Below are positions 17,004 through 25,657 of a stretch of DNA of 64,000 nucleotides, piece after piece. The stretch lies in the NCBI RefSeq assembly GCF_001570525.1, contig NZ_BBXC01000009.1, positions 302,363 to 366,362 on the forward strand. The letters are read 5' to 3'. The number at the start of each line of letters is the position of its first letter. The stretch's first letter is position 1. The position numbers were made by a program, and so were the translations under genes. Below the pieces are notes generated by a model. That model was not told the DNA's origin and made no database searches. It saw only the letters and a program-made list of their open reading frames with translations. Origin of the DNA: Herbidospora sakaeratensis. Lineage in GTDB: Bacteria; Actinomycetota; Actinomycetes; Streptosporangiales; Streptosporangiaceae.

Positions 17004-17669
17004 ATGACGACCTTCCGCCGGATCGCCGTGCCCGCCGTCGCGGCCATGGCGCTGATCTCCGGGTGTTCCTCCGAGAGCGGCACCGACGCCACGCCGCCCC
17101 CGGCCGCCACTTCCTCCGCCGCCGCCATCCCCACCGTGACGGCGTCGCAGGAGCCCCAGGCGAGTGAGCCGGTCGAGGAGCCGACGGCCACCGAGGAGCC
17201 CGAAGCCGTCGCCGAGACCGGTCCCAACGAGACCGACAAGACCTTCGCCGCCACCTTGATCACCCACAACCTGCAGGCTTACGACCTGACCGGCCTGGCC
17301 GGGACCGCCGCCGGCGACCAGTGGATCCGCGACTTCGCCGCCGAGATCCGGGCGGCGCGCGAGCCCGAGGTGGAGACCCTGAAGGGGTGGCTGGCCGACT
17401 GGAAGGTGGAGCCCCTTGAGCGCGGGAAGCCGATGCCGGGCCTGATCTCGGACAAGGACATGGCCGACCTGGCCGCGTCGGCGGGGGCGGTCTTCGACGA
17501 GCGTTTCGTGGCGTTGATGATCCAGCACCAGAAGGGGGCGCTGGCCCTGGCCGAGGAGGAGGCGACCGGCGGGGCCTACGGGCCGGGGGTGCAGATGGCC
17601 AACGCGATCATCGAGGCGGGGCAGAAGCACCTGAAGGAACTGCAGAAGTATCAGAAGTCGCTGAAGTAG
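17004..17669 (+). CDS. DUF305 lipoprotein
   Basis: 221 aa. ATG at 17004 gives a compact signal peptide with lipobox LISGC (Cys21); the longer upstream frame would bury it. A Ser/Thr/Glu/Pro-rich linker (about 22-75) is followed by a DUF305 ferritin-like helical domain with FVALMIQHQKGALALAEEE, the conserved MIxHHxxA-type metal motif with Gln in place of the second His. DUF305 proteins are exported helical bundles often linked to copper handling; here no copper gene is adjacent, so the function is unassigned. An excellent intrinsic terminator follows. Confidence 0.88.
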   Translation: MTTFRRIAVPAVAAMALISGCSSESGTDATPPPAATSSAAAIPTVTASQEPQASEPVEEPTATEEPEAVAETGPNETDKTFAATLITHNLQAYDLTGLAGTAAGDQWIRDFAAEIRAAREPEVETLKGWLADWKVEPLERGKPMPGLISDKDMADLAASAGAVFDERFVALMIQHQKGALALAEEEATGGAYGPGVQMANAIIEAGQKHLKELQKYQKSLK

Positions 17670-17687
17670 CTTCTCGAATGGTGGAAT

Positions 17688-17714
17688 GGGGCGGCTTTGG
17701 CCGCCCCTTTTTTT
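17688..17714 (+). terminator. Strong intrinsic terminator
   Basis: GGGGCGGC (17688-17695), TTTG loop, GCCGCCCC (17700-17707), then seven T residues. Classic rho-independent terminator for the DUF305 gene, between convergent genes. Confidence 0.92.
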
Positions 17715-17742
17715 ATGCTTTGTTGTTGTACGAGTAAGGAGG

Positions 17743-18342
17743 TCAGGTCTCGTAGGTGTCGAGCCTCGGGGGCAGGGCGTTCCAGGTGCAGAAGGCCGAG
17801 GACTCCTTGCCGTCCTTCAGGAACGTGATCCGCAACCAGTGGGGCTCCGTCCACGTCTGGAGTTCCCAGCCCTCCGCCGGGGTGGCCGACACGATCCGGC
17901 AGTCGGTCTCGCCCACGGCCACGGTCGCCCGGCCGCCTCTGAGGGTGAAGGTGTGCATCTTCTCCTCCGGTGCCCGATCCGCGGCCGGATTCGCGGCCGG
18001 GGTCTGCTGGGCGGGCCGCTCCGGGGCGCTCGGCGTCCGCGTCGCCGTCGGGCGGCTGCTCGTGGCCGGCTTCTTCCTCGGCCTGGGCGTTGGTTCGGAT
18101 GTTGGGCCGGGCGTCGCGGTCGTGGAAGGGCGAGGTGAAGAGGGAGTCGGGGAGTCCTCCGGTGCGGGGGGACGGTCGCGCTGGACGCCCGACGCCAGGT
18201 CCGGGGCCGCGACCACCAGAGGGGTCAGCGGTTCTCCCTCTCCGAGGGCCGTGCGCAGGACGCCGCTCACGCCGAACCAGGCCACTCCCACGGCGAGGGC
18301 GGTGGCTCCGCACCAGGCCACGATGTACCCGATCGCACGCAT
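17743..18342 (-). CDS. Membrane-anchored protein with Pro/Thr-rich linker, unknown function
   Basis: 199 aa. A single N-terminal TM segment (IGYIVAWCGATALAVGVAWFGV, ~5-27) anchors the protein; a long Pro/Ser/Thr linker (about 55-125) leads to a small beta-rich exterior domain (~128-190, FTLRGGRATVAVGETDCRI, LRITFLKDGKESSAFCTWN) with two Cys that may form a disulfide. The layout matches many actinomycete cell-surface proteins whose distal domain reads like a stress or ligand sensor, but no family is recognised. It converges with the DUF305 gene and diverges from the response regulator. Confidence 0.8.
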   Translation of the reverse strand: MRAIGYIVAWCGATALAVGVAWFGVSGVLRTALGEGEPLTPLVVAAPDLASGVQRDRPPAPEDSPTPSSPRPSTTATPGPTSEPTPRPRKKPATSSRPTATRTPSAPERPAQQTPAANPAADRAPEEKMHTFTLRGGRATVAVGETDCRIVSATPAEGWELQTWTEPHWLRITFLKDGKESSAFCTWNALPPRLDTYET

Positions 18343-18395
18343 ATGGCGGCATTATCCCCGAAAGACCATTGATCCGTGTCGTAACGTGTGGGGCC

Positions 18396-19079
18396 ATGGC
18401 GACGGTTCTGGTGGTGGAGGACGACGAGTTCGTCCGGTCGGCGATCATCCGCGATCTGGGAGGCCGCAGCCACGCCGTGCGCAGCGCCGGCGGCGCCCTC
18501 GACGCGCTGCGCGACATCGCGCACTTCCCGCCCGACGTGGTCGTGCTCGACCTGGGCTTACCCGACCTCGACGGGGCCGAGGCGCTGAAGATGTTGCGGG
18601 CCATCTCCGACGTGCCGGTCATCATCGCCACGGCGCGCGACGACGAGGCCGAGATCGTCCGGCTGCTGCAGGACGGCGCCGACGACTATCTCGTCAAGCC
18701 GTTCTCCGGCGACCACCTCAACGCCCGCATCGAGGCCGTGCTGCGGCGGGCGCGGACCGCCCCGGCGACGGCGGCGATCCGCGTCGGCGGGCTGACCGTC
18801 GACACGGCCCGGCGCGAGGCGGCGCTCGACGGGCGGCCGCTGGAGCTGACCCGCCGGGAGTTCGACCTGCTGGCCTACCTCGGGGCGCGGCCCGACCGGG
18901 TCGTCTCCCGCAAGGAACTGCTGACCGAGGTCTGGCGGCAGTCGTACGGCGACGACCAGACGATCGACGTCCACCTGTCGTGGTTGCGGCGCAAACTCGG
19001 GGAGAGCGCGTCGAGCCCCCGTTACCTGCACACGGTGCGGGGCGTCGGCGTCCGGCTGAGCGCGCCTCAGGATCGATGA
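18396..19079 (+). CDS. OmpR/PhoB-family response regulator
   Basis: 227 aa. Receiver domain residues 1-115 with the acidic pair Asp9/Asp10, phosphoacceptor Asp52 (VVVLDLGLPD), Thr79 and Lys101 (VKPF). A winged-helix DNA-binding domain follows (LTRREFDLLAYLGARPDRVVS, DVHLSWLRRKLGE, LHTVRGVGVRL). ATG at 18396 gives the exact family N-terminus MATVLVVEDD. Its likely partner is the histidine kinase starting at 20320, separated from it by an antisense glycosyltransferase gene. The two genes face the same way but cannot be a simple operon because of the insertion. Confidence 0.95.
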   Translation: MATVLVVEDDEFVRSAIIRDLGGRSHAVRSAGGALDALRDIAHFPPDVVVLDLGLPDLDGAEALKMLRAISDVPVIIATARDDEAEIVRLLQDGADDYLVKPFSGDHLNARIEAVLRRARTAPATAAIRVGGLTVDTARREAALDGRPLELTRREFDLLAYLGARPDRVVSRKELLTEVWRQSYGDDQTIDVHLSWLRRKLGESASSPRYLHTVRGVGVRLSAPQDR

Positions 19080-19082
19080 CCT

Positions 19083-20258
19083 TCAGGGTCGGAGCAGCGC
19101 CTCCACCAGGTCGGCGGCCTTCGCCGTGCCGCCACCGGCGTGCAGGTCCTCCTTGATGGCGGCCAGGCGCGCCGCGACCCCGGGATCGGAGGTCAGGTCG
19201 AGCAGAGCCTGGCGCAGCCGTTCCGGGGTGGCCTCGTCCGCCGGGACGTGCAGCCCGACGCCGAGCTCCTGGAGGCGGTCGGCGTTCTGGAACTGGTCGG
19301 CCGCCTGCGGCACCGCGATCATCGGCACGCCGTGGTAGAGCCCCTCCCTCGTGCCGCCCATGCCGGCGTGGGTGACGAACGCCGAGGCTCGGGCCAGGAT
19401 CGCCAGTTGCGGCACCCACGGGTGCACCTCGACGTCGCCGGGCACCTCGCCGAGCACCGCGGGGTCGGTGCGGGCGCCGATCTGCAGCACGACGTGCCAC
19501 CCGATCCCCGAGAACGCCTCGACGCAGTTCCGGTAGAACTCCGGCCGGTCGGTGAAGGCCGAACCGAGGGACACCAGCAGCACGGGCCTGTCGTCCGGCG
19601 GTGTCCAGTCGCCCTGGTGGGCGCGGTCGGCGAGGGTCGGCATGACGAAGGAGACCCGGTCGGAGACCCGGTCGGCGTTGGGCTGGAGCACCTTCGGGAT
19701 CAGCGCGACGCAGCGTTCGGGACGGCCGGTGAACTGGTCGCAGGGGATCTCGACGCCGTTCGCGGCCAGCCACGACGTGAAGTCGGCGTAGTAGTCGTCG
19801 CCCCCGGGCACCGCGCGGACCATCGCCTCGACGCCGGCGGCGACCTCCTCCTCGTAGCCCTCCCAGGCGACGTAGGTGGGCGAGAGCTGGATGGCCGGGA
19901 TGCCGTGCTTACGGGCCAGCACGTGCCCGGCGTAGCCGCCGATGTCGTACATGACGACGTCGGGCCGGTCGTCCTCGTAGAGCTTCTCCACCTGCGGGAG
20001 CACGTGGACGGCCTCGTCGAGGAAGCACCGGAAGGCCATCAGGAGGTCGTCGTCGGCGTAGGGCCACGGCCGGCCCGGCGGCGGGAAGACGGAGTCGTGC
20101 GGCAGCGGCTCCGCGCCGGAGGCCGCGACCGCCTCGGTGAAGTCGGCGGTGGTCGGGAAGGTCACCCGGTGACCGCGCCGGACCAGCTCGGCGATGACGG
20201 CCAGCGACGGGTTGACGTGGCCGTGCGCGGGCACGGCGAACATGGCGATGTGAGCCAC
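19083..20258 (-). CDS. MGT-type glycosyltransferase (GT1, macrolide/UGT-like)
   Basis: 391 aa from GTG at 20258 with GGAGG eight bases upstream; a much longer antisense frame upstream is spurious. The N-terminal acceptor domain begins VAHIAMFAVPAHGHVNPSL, and the C-terminal nucleotide-sugar domain has the signature VTHAGMGGTREGLYHGVPMIAVPQAADQF (His and Gln of the PSPG-like motif) plus LLVSLGSAFT. Members transfer sugars from NDP-sugars to hydrophobic acceptors, frequently inactivating macrolides or decorating natural products. The acceptor is unknown. It ends three bases from the response regulator, tail to tail, and separates that gene from its kinase. Confidence 0.9.
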   Translation of the reverse strand: MAHIAMFAVPAHGHVNPSLAVIAELVRRGHRVTFPTTADFTEAVAASGAEPLPHDSVFPPPGRPWPYADDDLLMAFRCFLDEAVHVLPQVEKLYEDDRPDVVMYDIGGYAGHVLARKHGIPAIQLSPTYVAWEGYEEEVAAGVEAMVRAVPGGDDYYADFTSWLAANGVEIPCDQFTGRPERCVALIPKVLQPNADRVSDRVSFVMPTLADRAHQGDWTPPDDRPVLLVSLGSAFTDRPEFYRNCVEAFSGIGWHVVLQIGARTDPAVLGEVPGDVEVHPWVPQLAILARASAFVTHAGMGGTREGLYHGVPMIAVPQAADQFQNADRLQELGVGLHVPADEATPERLRQALLDLTSDPGVAARLAAIKEDLHAGGGTAKAADLVEALLRP

Positions 20259-20319
20259 GGTGAGGGCCTCCAGATGGGAATCGACGAGTTTACGGCACCA
20301 CGCCGTATATTCCTGTCCC

Positions 20320-21603
20320 ATGCGCAGGAGCCTGGCGCTCGTCGCCGTCGCCGTGACGGCCATGGTCGCGCTCGCGTTCCTGGTCCCGCTGGCCGCCGCC
20401 GTCCGGCAGGCCGCCGAGAGCCGGGCGCTGAACGACGCCGAACGCCAGGCCAGCATGATCGTCCCGGCGCTCGTCGTCACCACCGACCCCGAGCGCCTCG
20501 AACCGGCGCTGGCCAGCACCGCCGCCGGGGGCGCGAGCCGGCTGGCCGTGCATCTCGACGGCGGCTCGGTCGGCGTCAGCCGGGTCAGCGGGCTCGACCC
20601 CGCCACCGCCCGCGCCCAGACGATCCGGGTCGCGGGCGGGTTCGCGCTGCTCCGCCCGGTCGCGCTCGACCGGGGAGGCAGGGCGGTCATCGAGGTGTAC
20701 GTCCCCGACGCCGCCCTCAGCAGGGGAGTGGCCGCCTCGTGGGCGGTGCTCACGGGGGTGGCCGTCGCGCTGGTCGCGGGCTCGGTGGTGGTGGCCGACC
20801 GGCTCGGGTCGCGGATGGTGCGGGCGACCCGGTCGCTGGGCGAGGCCGCGAGCGCCCTGGGCGCGGGCGACCTGTCGGTGCGCATCACCCCGGCGGGGCC
20901 GCCGGAGCTGGTCGCCGCCGGGCAGGCGTTCAACACCATGGCCGACCAGGTCGCCGGGCTGCTCGCGGCCGAGCGGGAACTCGCCGCCGACCTGTCCCAC
21001 CGGCTGCGCACCCCGCTCACCGCCCTGCGCCTGCACGTCGGCAACCACGGCCCGGCCGCCGAGCAGGTCGACCGGCTCGAACGTGAGGTCGACGCCATCA
21101 TCGAGACCGCACGCCGGCCCTCCCGCCCGGTGCAGGGCTGCGACGCCGCCGCGGTGCTGACGGAGCGGCTCGCCTTCTGGTCGGCGCTGGCCGAGGACCA
21201 GGGCCGGCCGTGGGATCTGCACGGCGCCGAGGAGCCCGCCAAGGTGCCCGTCGCGGCGGCCGACCTGAGCGCGGTCATCGACGCCACCCTCGGCAACGTG
21301 TTCCGGCACACCCCCGAACGCACCGCCTTCACCGTCACCCTCCACCAGGGCTCGGGCATGGTCGGCATCCTGGTCGCCGACGCCGGGCCGGGCATCGACG
21401 ACCCGGCGGGCGCGCTGGAGCGCGGCCGCAGCGGCGCGGGGTCGACCGGTCTCGGGCTCGACATCGCCCGCCGGCTGGCCGAGTCGACGGGCGGCCACCT
21501 CAAGGTCGACCGGTCGCCGCTGGGCGGCGCGGCCATCCAGATCTGGCTCCGTACGACCGGCCCGCGACCGGCGCGCCGGTTGTTGCGCAGAGCCGGACAT
21601 TAG
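20320..21603 (+). CDS. Sensor histidine kinase
   Basis: 427 aa from ATG at 20320. TM1 is ~5-27, a short exterior segment follows, TM2 is ~140-162, then HAMP (~163-215), a HisKA dimerisation domain with phospho-His227 in LAADLSHRLRTPLTALRL, and an HATPase domain with N-box NVFRHTPE, G1 DAGPGI and G2 GLGLDIA. It has the standard order of an OmpR-partner kinase, so it should phosphorylate the regulator encoded at 18396-19079. No clear Shine-Dalgarno is seen before the ATG; a TATATT a few bases upstream could make a leaderless start. The SARP-type regulator follows after 23 bp. Confidence 0.93.
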   Translation: MRRSLALVAVAVTAMVALAFLVPLAAAVRQAAESRALNDAERQASMIVPALVVTTDPERLEPALASTAAGGASRLAVHLDGGSVGVSRVSGLDPATARAQTIRVAGGFALLRPVALDRGGRAVIEVYVPDAALSRGVAASWAVLTGVAVALVAGSVVVADRLGSRMVRATRSLGEAASALGAGDLSVRITPAGPPELVAAGQAFNTMADQVAGLLAAERELAADLSHRLRTPLTALRLHVGNHGPAAEQVDRLEREVDAIIETARRPSRPVQGCDAAAVLTERLAFWSALAEDQGRPWDLHGAEEPAKVPVAAADLSAVIDATLGNVFRHTPERTAFTVTLHQGSGMVGILVADAGPGIDDPAGALERGRSGAGSTGLGLDIARRLAESTGGHLKVDRSPLGGAAIQIWLRTTGPRPARRLLRRAGH

Positions 21604-21626
21604 CCCTTTTTCGGTAGCATCCCCCA

Positions 21627-24600
21627 ATGGAATTCCGGGTGCTCGGGCCCATTTCGGTGATCGGCGCCGACGGCGTCGCCCTTGACATCGGACCGCTCCA
21701 ACAGCGGTCGGTGCTGGCGCTCTGTCTGCTGGCCTCACCCCGGCCGGTGACGGTGACGCGCATCATCGACGCCCTGTGGGAGGAGGAGCCCCCGGTCAGC
21801 GCGGTCAACACCGTGCAGGCGTACATCTCGAAGTTGCGGCGGGTGCTCGAACCGGGCCGGTCGCGCCGGGGCGCCGCGGCCGTGCTGGTCGGGCGGGCCG
21901 GCGGCTACGCCCTCGACATCCCCGACGGCGACGTCGACCTGCGCCGGGTGAGCGCGCGGGTCGACGAGGGGCGGCGGCTGCTCGGGGCGGGCGACGCCGG
22001 GAAGGCGGCCCGGGAGTTCCGGCTGGCACTCAGTGAGTGGCGCGGCGACGCGCTGACCGGGTTCGAGAACCTCCCCTGGGCGCGCGAGGAGCGGGTGGCC
22101 CTCGACGAGCTGCGGCTGACCGTCGTCGAGGAGGCCAACGAGGCCGACCTCGCGCTCGGCCGGGGGTCCGAGCTGGTGCCGGAGCTGGTGCGGCTGGTGG
22201 CGGCGTACCCGACGAGAGAACGGGTCAGGAGACACGCCGCGCACGCCCTCTACCAGGCGGGCCGCCAGGCCGACGCGCTCGCCCTGCTGGCCGAGGGGCG
22301 GCGGCTGCTCGTCGACGAACTCGGCCTCGACCCCGACCCGCGCACCCGCGAGCTGGAGGCGCGCATCCTCGCCCAGGACGCCGCGCTCTCGCCGACGGTC
22401 GCGGTCAGGGTGGCCGCCCAGCCCCCGGCGGCGGAGATCCTGGGCCGCTCGGCCGAGCTGGCCCGGCTGGCCGCCGCCGTCGAGGCGCCGGGACACCGGA
22501 TCGTGCTGGTCGCGGGGGAGCCCGGCATCGGCAAGACGAGCCTGGTGGAGGCCGCCGCCCATCGCGCGCCCGGCGCGCGGGCCGTCGTCGGGCGCTGCTG
22601 GGACGGCGGCGGCGCGCCGCCGTTCTGGCCGTGGGTGACGGCGCTGCGCGAACTGACCGGCCGCGACGGCGAGCTGGCCGAGATCACCGCCGCCACCGGC
22701 GAGTTCCCCCTGTACGAAGCCGTCGCCCGCCTGGTCAACGCGGCCGGCCCGGCGGTGGTCGTGCTCGACGACCTCCAGTGGGCCGACGCCGCCTCGTTGC
22801 GCCTGCTCGACTTCCTGGCCACCACCCGCTCGTGCCCGGGGCTGACCGTGCTGGCGACCTACCGCGACACCGAGGTCGGTGAGTCGCTGGCCCGCACGCT
22901 GGCGGCGCTGCGCCGCCTGCCCCACGTCGAGGGCGTGACCCTGGGCGGGCTGCCCGAGGACGCCGTGGCCGAGTACCTGGCCCGCTCGGGCGGCGACCCG
23001 CTGAAGGCCGGGGTGGAGTTGCGGCGGACCGGCGGCAACCCGTTCTTCCTCGGCCTGGGCGACACCCCGGGCGCGATGGCCGAGGTGCTGCGCGGACGGC
23101 TGGCCGCGCTGCCGCCGGGCGCCCACGACGTGCTGAGCGCCGCCGCGCTGATCGGCCGGGAGACCGAGCTGGGCGTGCTGCTCGACGTGCTCGACTTGCC
23201 GCAGGACCAGGTGCTCGACGTGCTCGACGCGGCGGTGCAGGCCCGGCTGCTGACCGAGCGGCAGCTGACCTATTCGTTCGGCCACGACATCGTGCGCGAG
23301 GTGCTGCGCGACGGGCTCGCCCCGCTGCGCCGCCGCCGCATGCACGCCCGGGTCGCGGCCGTGCTCGAAGGCCGCGGCACCCAGCCCGGGGAGCTGGCCT
23401 ACCACTACCGCGAGGGCCTGGTCATCTCGGGCATGGCCGCCAAGGCCATCACCTACGCCCGCGCCGCCGCCCGGCACGCCGCCGGCCAGTTCGCCCACGA
23501 GGACGCCGCCGTCCACCTGGAGCACGCCGTGGCCCTCACGGGCCAGCTGCCCGTCACCGACCTGGCGCTCCGCTGCGACCTGCTCATCGAGCTAGCCGAG
23601 GCGCTGACCGTGGCGGGGCTCAACTCCCGCGTCCACCCGGTGCTGGACGAGGCCGTCGCCGTCGCCGACGACCTGGGCGACGGCGAACGCCTCGCCCGCG
23701 CGGCCCTGGGCTTCTCCGACCCGCTGGTCTGGGCCATGTACGAGGAGCTGAACGCCACCGCCGTCCTGGTCGAGCGCATCGACCGGGCGCTGAGCGGGGC
23801 GGGCGCCCGCTGGCGCTCCATGCTGCTGTCGGCCTCGGCGATCATCGGCGCCTTCACCCGCCCGATGGACGACAGCCGCGCCCTGGCCGCCCGGGCCATC
23901 GAGGAGGCCCCCGACGACCGCTCGCTGCTGCGGGCGCTGAGCGCGGCCGAACTCCTCTCGCGCGGCGTCGCCCCGGTCGAGGAGCGCGCGGCCCTGCTCG
24001 ACCGGATGCGCGGCGTCGGCGTCGACCTGGTCGACGAGTGGCTGGTCCGGGAGGCCTGGTACGTCGAGCTGTTCACCCAGGGCCGCTTCGACGAGGGCCG
24101 GCCGATCCTCGACTGGCTGCGCCGGACCGCCGCCGAACTGCGCCGCCCCGCTCTGGTGGGCCTGGCGGCCTGGCAGGCGGCGATCAGGGCGTACATGCTC
24201 GGAGACCTGGCCCTGGCCGAGGCCGAGGCGGCGGAGGCCGCCCGCGCCCACCCGGAGGGCGGCCGGGGCCCGAAGTCGCGCGCCGACCTGATGCGCGCCC
24301 TGCGGCTGCGCGCCGAGGGCGACTCGGCGGCGGCCCTGGAGATCGTCCACCAGGAGCAGATGTGGACGGTCCTGCGCTGCGCCCTGCTGCTCGACGTCGG
24401 CCGGGAGGAGGAGTCGAGGGAGATCTTCGCCGCCCTGTCGCGCGACGGCTTCGCCGTGATGGTCGGCGACCTCGCCTACCGGATCGTCCCCGACCTGCTC
24501 ACCGAGCTCATCGTGGCCTTCGGCGATCAGGAGGCGGCCCGGGCCCTCTACCCCCACCTGGAGGTCTGCGCCGGGCGCGTGCTCGGCTGGGCGGTGGCCG

Positions 24601-24701
24601 ACCGCTGCCTGGCCCGCCTGGCCGACGTGCTGGGCCGCGACTCCGCCGCGCTGCGGAAGTCGGCCGACGAGTTCGCCCGGCGGGCCGGCCTGCCGCACTG
24701 A
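21627..24701 (+). CDS. AfsR/SARP-family regulator with BTAD, AAA ATPase and TPR-like region
   Basis: 1,024 aa. An OmpR-type winged helix is at ~1-95 (VNTVQAYISKLRRVL), a bacterial transcription activation domain at ~100-250 (LALSEWRGDALTGF, RHAAHALYQAGRQADALALL), then an AAA ATPase with Walker A GEPGIGKTS (~297-305) and Walker B VVVLDDLQWADAASLRLL (~377), and a long helical TPR-like tail. Such large SARPs activate secondary-metabolite or developmental operons, often in response to phosphorylation or ligand binding. It starts 23 bp after the kinase stop and may be co-transcribed with it. No biosynthetic cluster is adjacent in this window. Confidence 0.93.
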   Translation: MEFRVLGPISVIGADGVALDIGPLQQRSVLALCLLASPRPVTVTRIIDALWEEEPPVSAVNTVQAYISKLRRVLEPGRSRRGAAAVLVGRAGGYALDIPDGDVDLRRVSARVDEGRRLLGAGDAGKAAREFRLALSEWRGDALTGFENLPWAREERVALDELRLTVVEEANEADLALGRGSELVPELVRLVAAYPTRERVRRHAAHALYQAGRQADALALLAEGRRLLVDELGLDPDPRTRELEARILAQDAALSPTVAVRVAAQPPAAEILGRSAELARLAAAVEAPGHRIVLVAGEPGIGKTSLVEAAAHRAPGARAVVGRCWDGGGAPPFWPWVTALRELTGRDGELAEITAATGEFPLYEAVARLVNAAGPAVVVLDDLQWADAASLRLLDFLATTRSCPGLTVLATYRDTEVGESLARTLAALRRLPHVEGVTLGGLPEDAVAEYLARSGGDPLKAGVELRRTGGNPFFLGLGDTPGAMAEVLRGRLAALPPGAHDVLSAAALIGRETELGVLLDVLDLPQDQVLDVLDAAVQARLLTERQLTYSFGHDIVREVLRDGLAPLRRRRMHARVAAVLEGRGTQPGELAYHYREGLVISGMAAKAITYARAAARHAAGQFAHEDAAVHLEHAVALTGQLPVTDLALRCDLLIELAEALTVAGLNSRVHPVLDEAVAVADDLGDGERLARAALGFSDPLVWAMYEELNATAVLVERIDRALSGAGARWRSMLLSASAIIGAFTRPMDDSRALAARAIEEAPDDRSLLRALSAAELLSRGVAPVEERAALLDRMRGVGVDLVDEWLVREAWYVELFTQGRFDEGRPILDWLRRTAAELRRPALVGLAAWQAAIRAYMLGDLALAEAEAAEAARAHPEGGRGPKSRADLMRALRLRAEGDSAAALEIVHQEQMWTVLRCALLLDVGREEESREIFAALSRDGFAVMVGDLAYRIVPDLLTELIVAFGDQEAARALYPHLEVCAGRVLGWAVADRCLARLADVLGRDSAALRKSADEFARRAGLPH

Positions 24702-24763
24702 CCGGCCCGGCGGCCAAGTGCCCGGCAAGAAACGGCCAAGCCGGAGCCGCGACGCTGGACCGC

Positions 24764-25462
24764 ATGCTCGAACCGCATCGCATCGCCCCCGACACCGTGC
24801 TGGTCCCACGCCTCGTCCCGGCCGCCGACGGGTTCGGCTTCGTCAACACCATGGTGATCACGGGCCGGGAGCCGGTGCTGGTGGACACCGGCTCGGACGT
24901 GCACCGCGACCAGTGGCTGGAGGACGTCTTCTCCGTGGTCGAACCGGCGGACGTCCGCTGGATCTTCATCAGCCACGACGACCCCGACCACGTCGGCAAC
25001 CTGACGACGACCCTGGACCTGTGCCCCCGCGCGACCCTGGTCACCGGCCGCCTGCGCCACCCTCCGCTCGATCCCCGGCGGCGCGTGCGCCACATCCGCG
25101 CCGACGAGTCGTTCCCGGCCGGCGACCGCACCCTCACCGCGATCCGCCCGCCGTTCTACGACGCCCCCGCCACCCTGGGCCTCTACGACACCCGGACGGG
25201 CGTCTACTGGGCGGCCGACTGCTTCGGCGCCGTGGTCCCCCACCCCACGGCCGACGCCGCCGACCTGCCCGCCGAGGAGCACCTGGAGTCGGTCGACCGC
25301 TTCGCCACGGCCCTCAGCCCATGGCGGGCCTGGCTGGACCCCGTGGTCTTCGGCGGGTACGTCGACCGGCTCGCCGCCATGGAACTCACCGCCCTCGCGA
25401 CGGCCCACGGCCCGACGATCACCGACCGGCGGATCGGCCCCGCCTTCGACGTGCTGCGCTAG
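24764..25462 (+). CDS. MBL-fold metallo-hydrolase
   Basis: 232 aa from ATG at 24764, where the fold begins; the upstream extension of the frame is antisense-like noise. Metal motif ISHDDPDHVGN supplies HxDDxDH, with later ligands in VVFGGYVD and ATAHGPTI (His). The pattern resembles the oxygen-binding ODP/flavodiiron-type MBL subfamily (HxxDxDH with acidic residues), but the flavodoxin partner is missing. It lies 62 bp after the SARP gene and could be in the same transcript. Substrate unknown. Confidence 0.85.
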   Translation: MLEPHRIAPDTVLVPRLVPAADGFGFVNTMVITGREPVLVDTGSDVHRDQWLEDVFSVVEPADVRWIFISHDDPDHVGNLTTTLDLCPRATLVTGRLRHPPLDPRRRVRHIRADESFPAGDRTLTAIRPPFYDAPATLGLYDTRTGVYWAADCFGAVVPHPTADAADLPAEEHLESVDRFATALSPWRAWLDPVVFGGYVDRLAAMELTALATAHGPTITDRRIGPAFDVLR

Positions 25463-25576
25463 GTCGCCTGGCCAGTTGCGGACGCCTCCGTCCGCCACCT
25501 CGCCCTGGGTGATCCGCGCGTCGGCCTGTTCGTCCCGCACTTCCTGCCGCAGCCTCTCCCATCGCGGTACCGTCAC
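25463..25576 (-). other. Possible remnant of an HTH gene in a 195-bp gap
   Basis: The gap between the hydrolases reads on the minus strand as VPRWERLRQEVRDEQ...ITQGEVADGG, which resembles the opening of small actinomycete XRE-type proteins. The frame then runs antisense into the MBL gene with no domain. Treated as a possible decayed fragment only; it may be chance. Confidence 0.2.
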
Positions 25577-25657
25577 CGCCCATGTAGTAGAGGTCTCTGG
25601 TGCTCTTCGGAGCGGTCTCGGGAATCCACGAGAAGAAACAGGTGAAAGTAAGACGGC

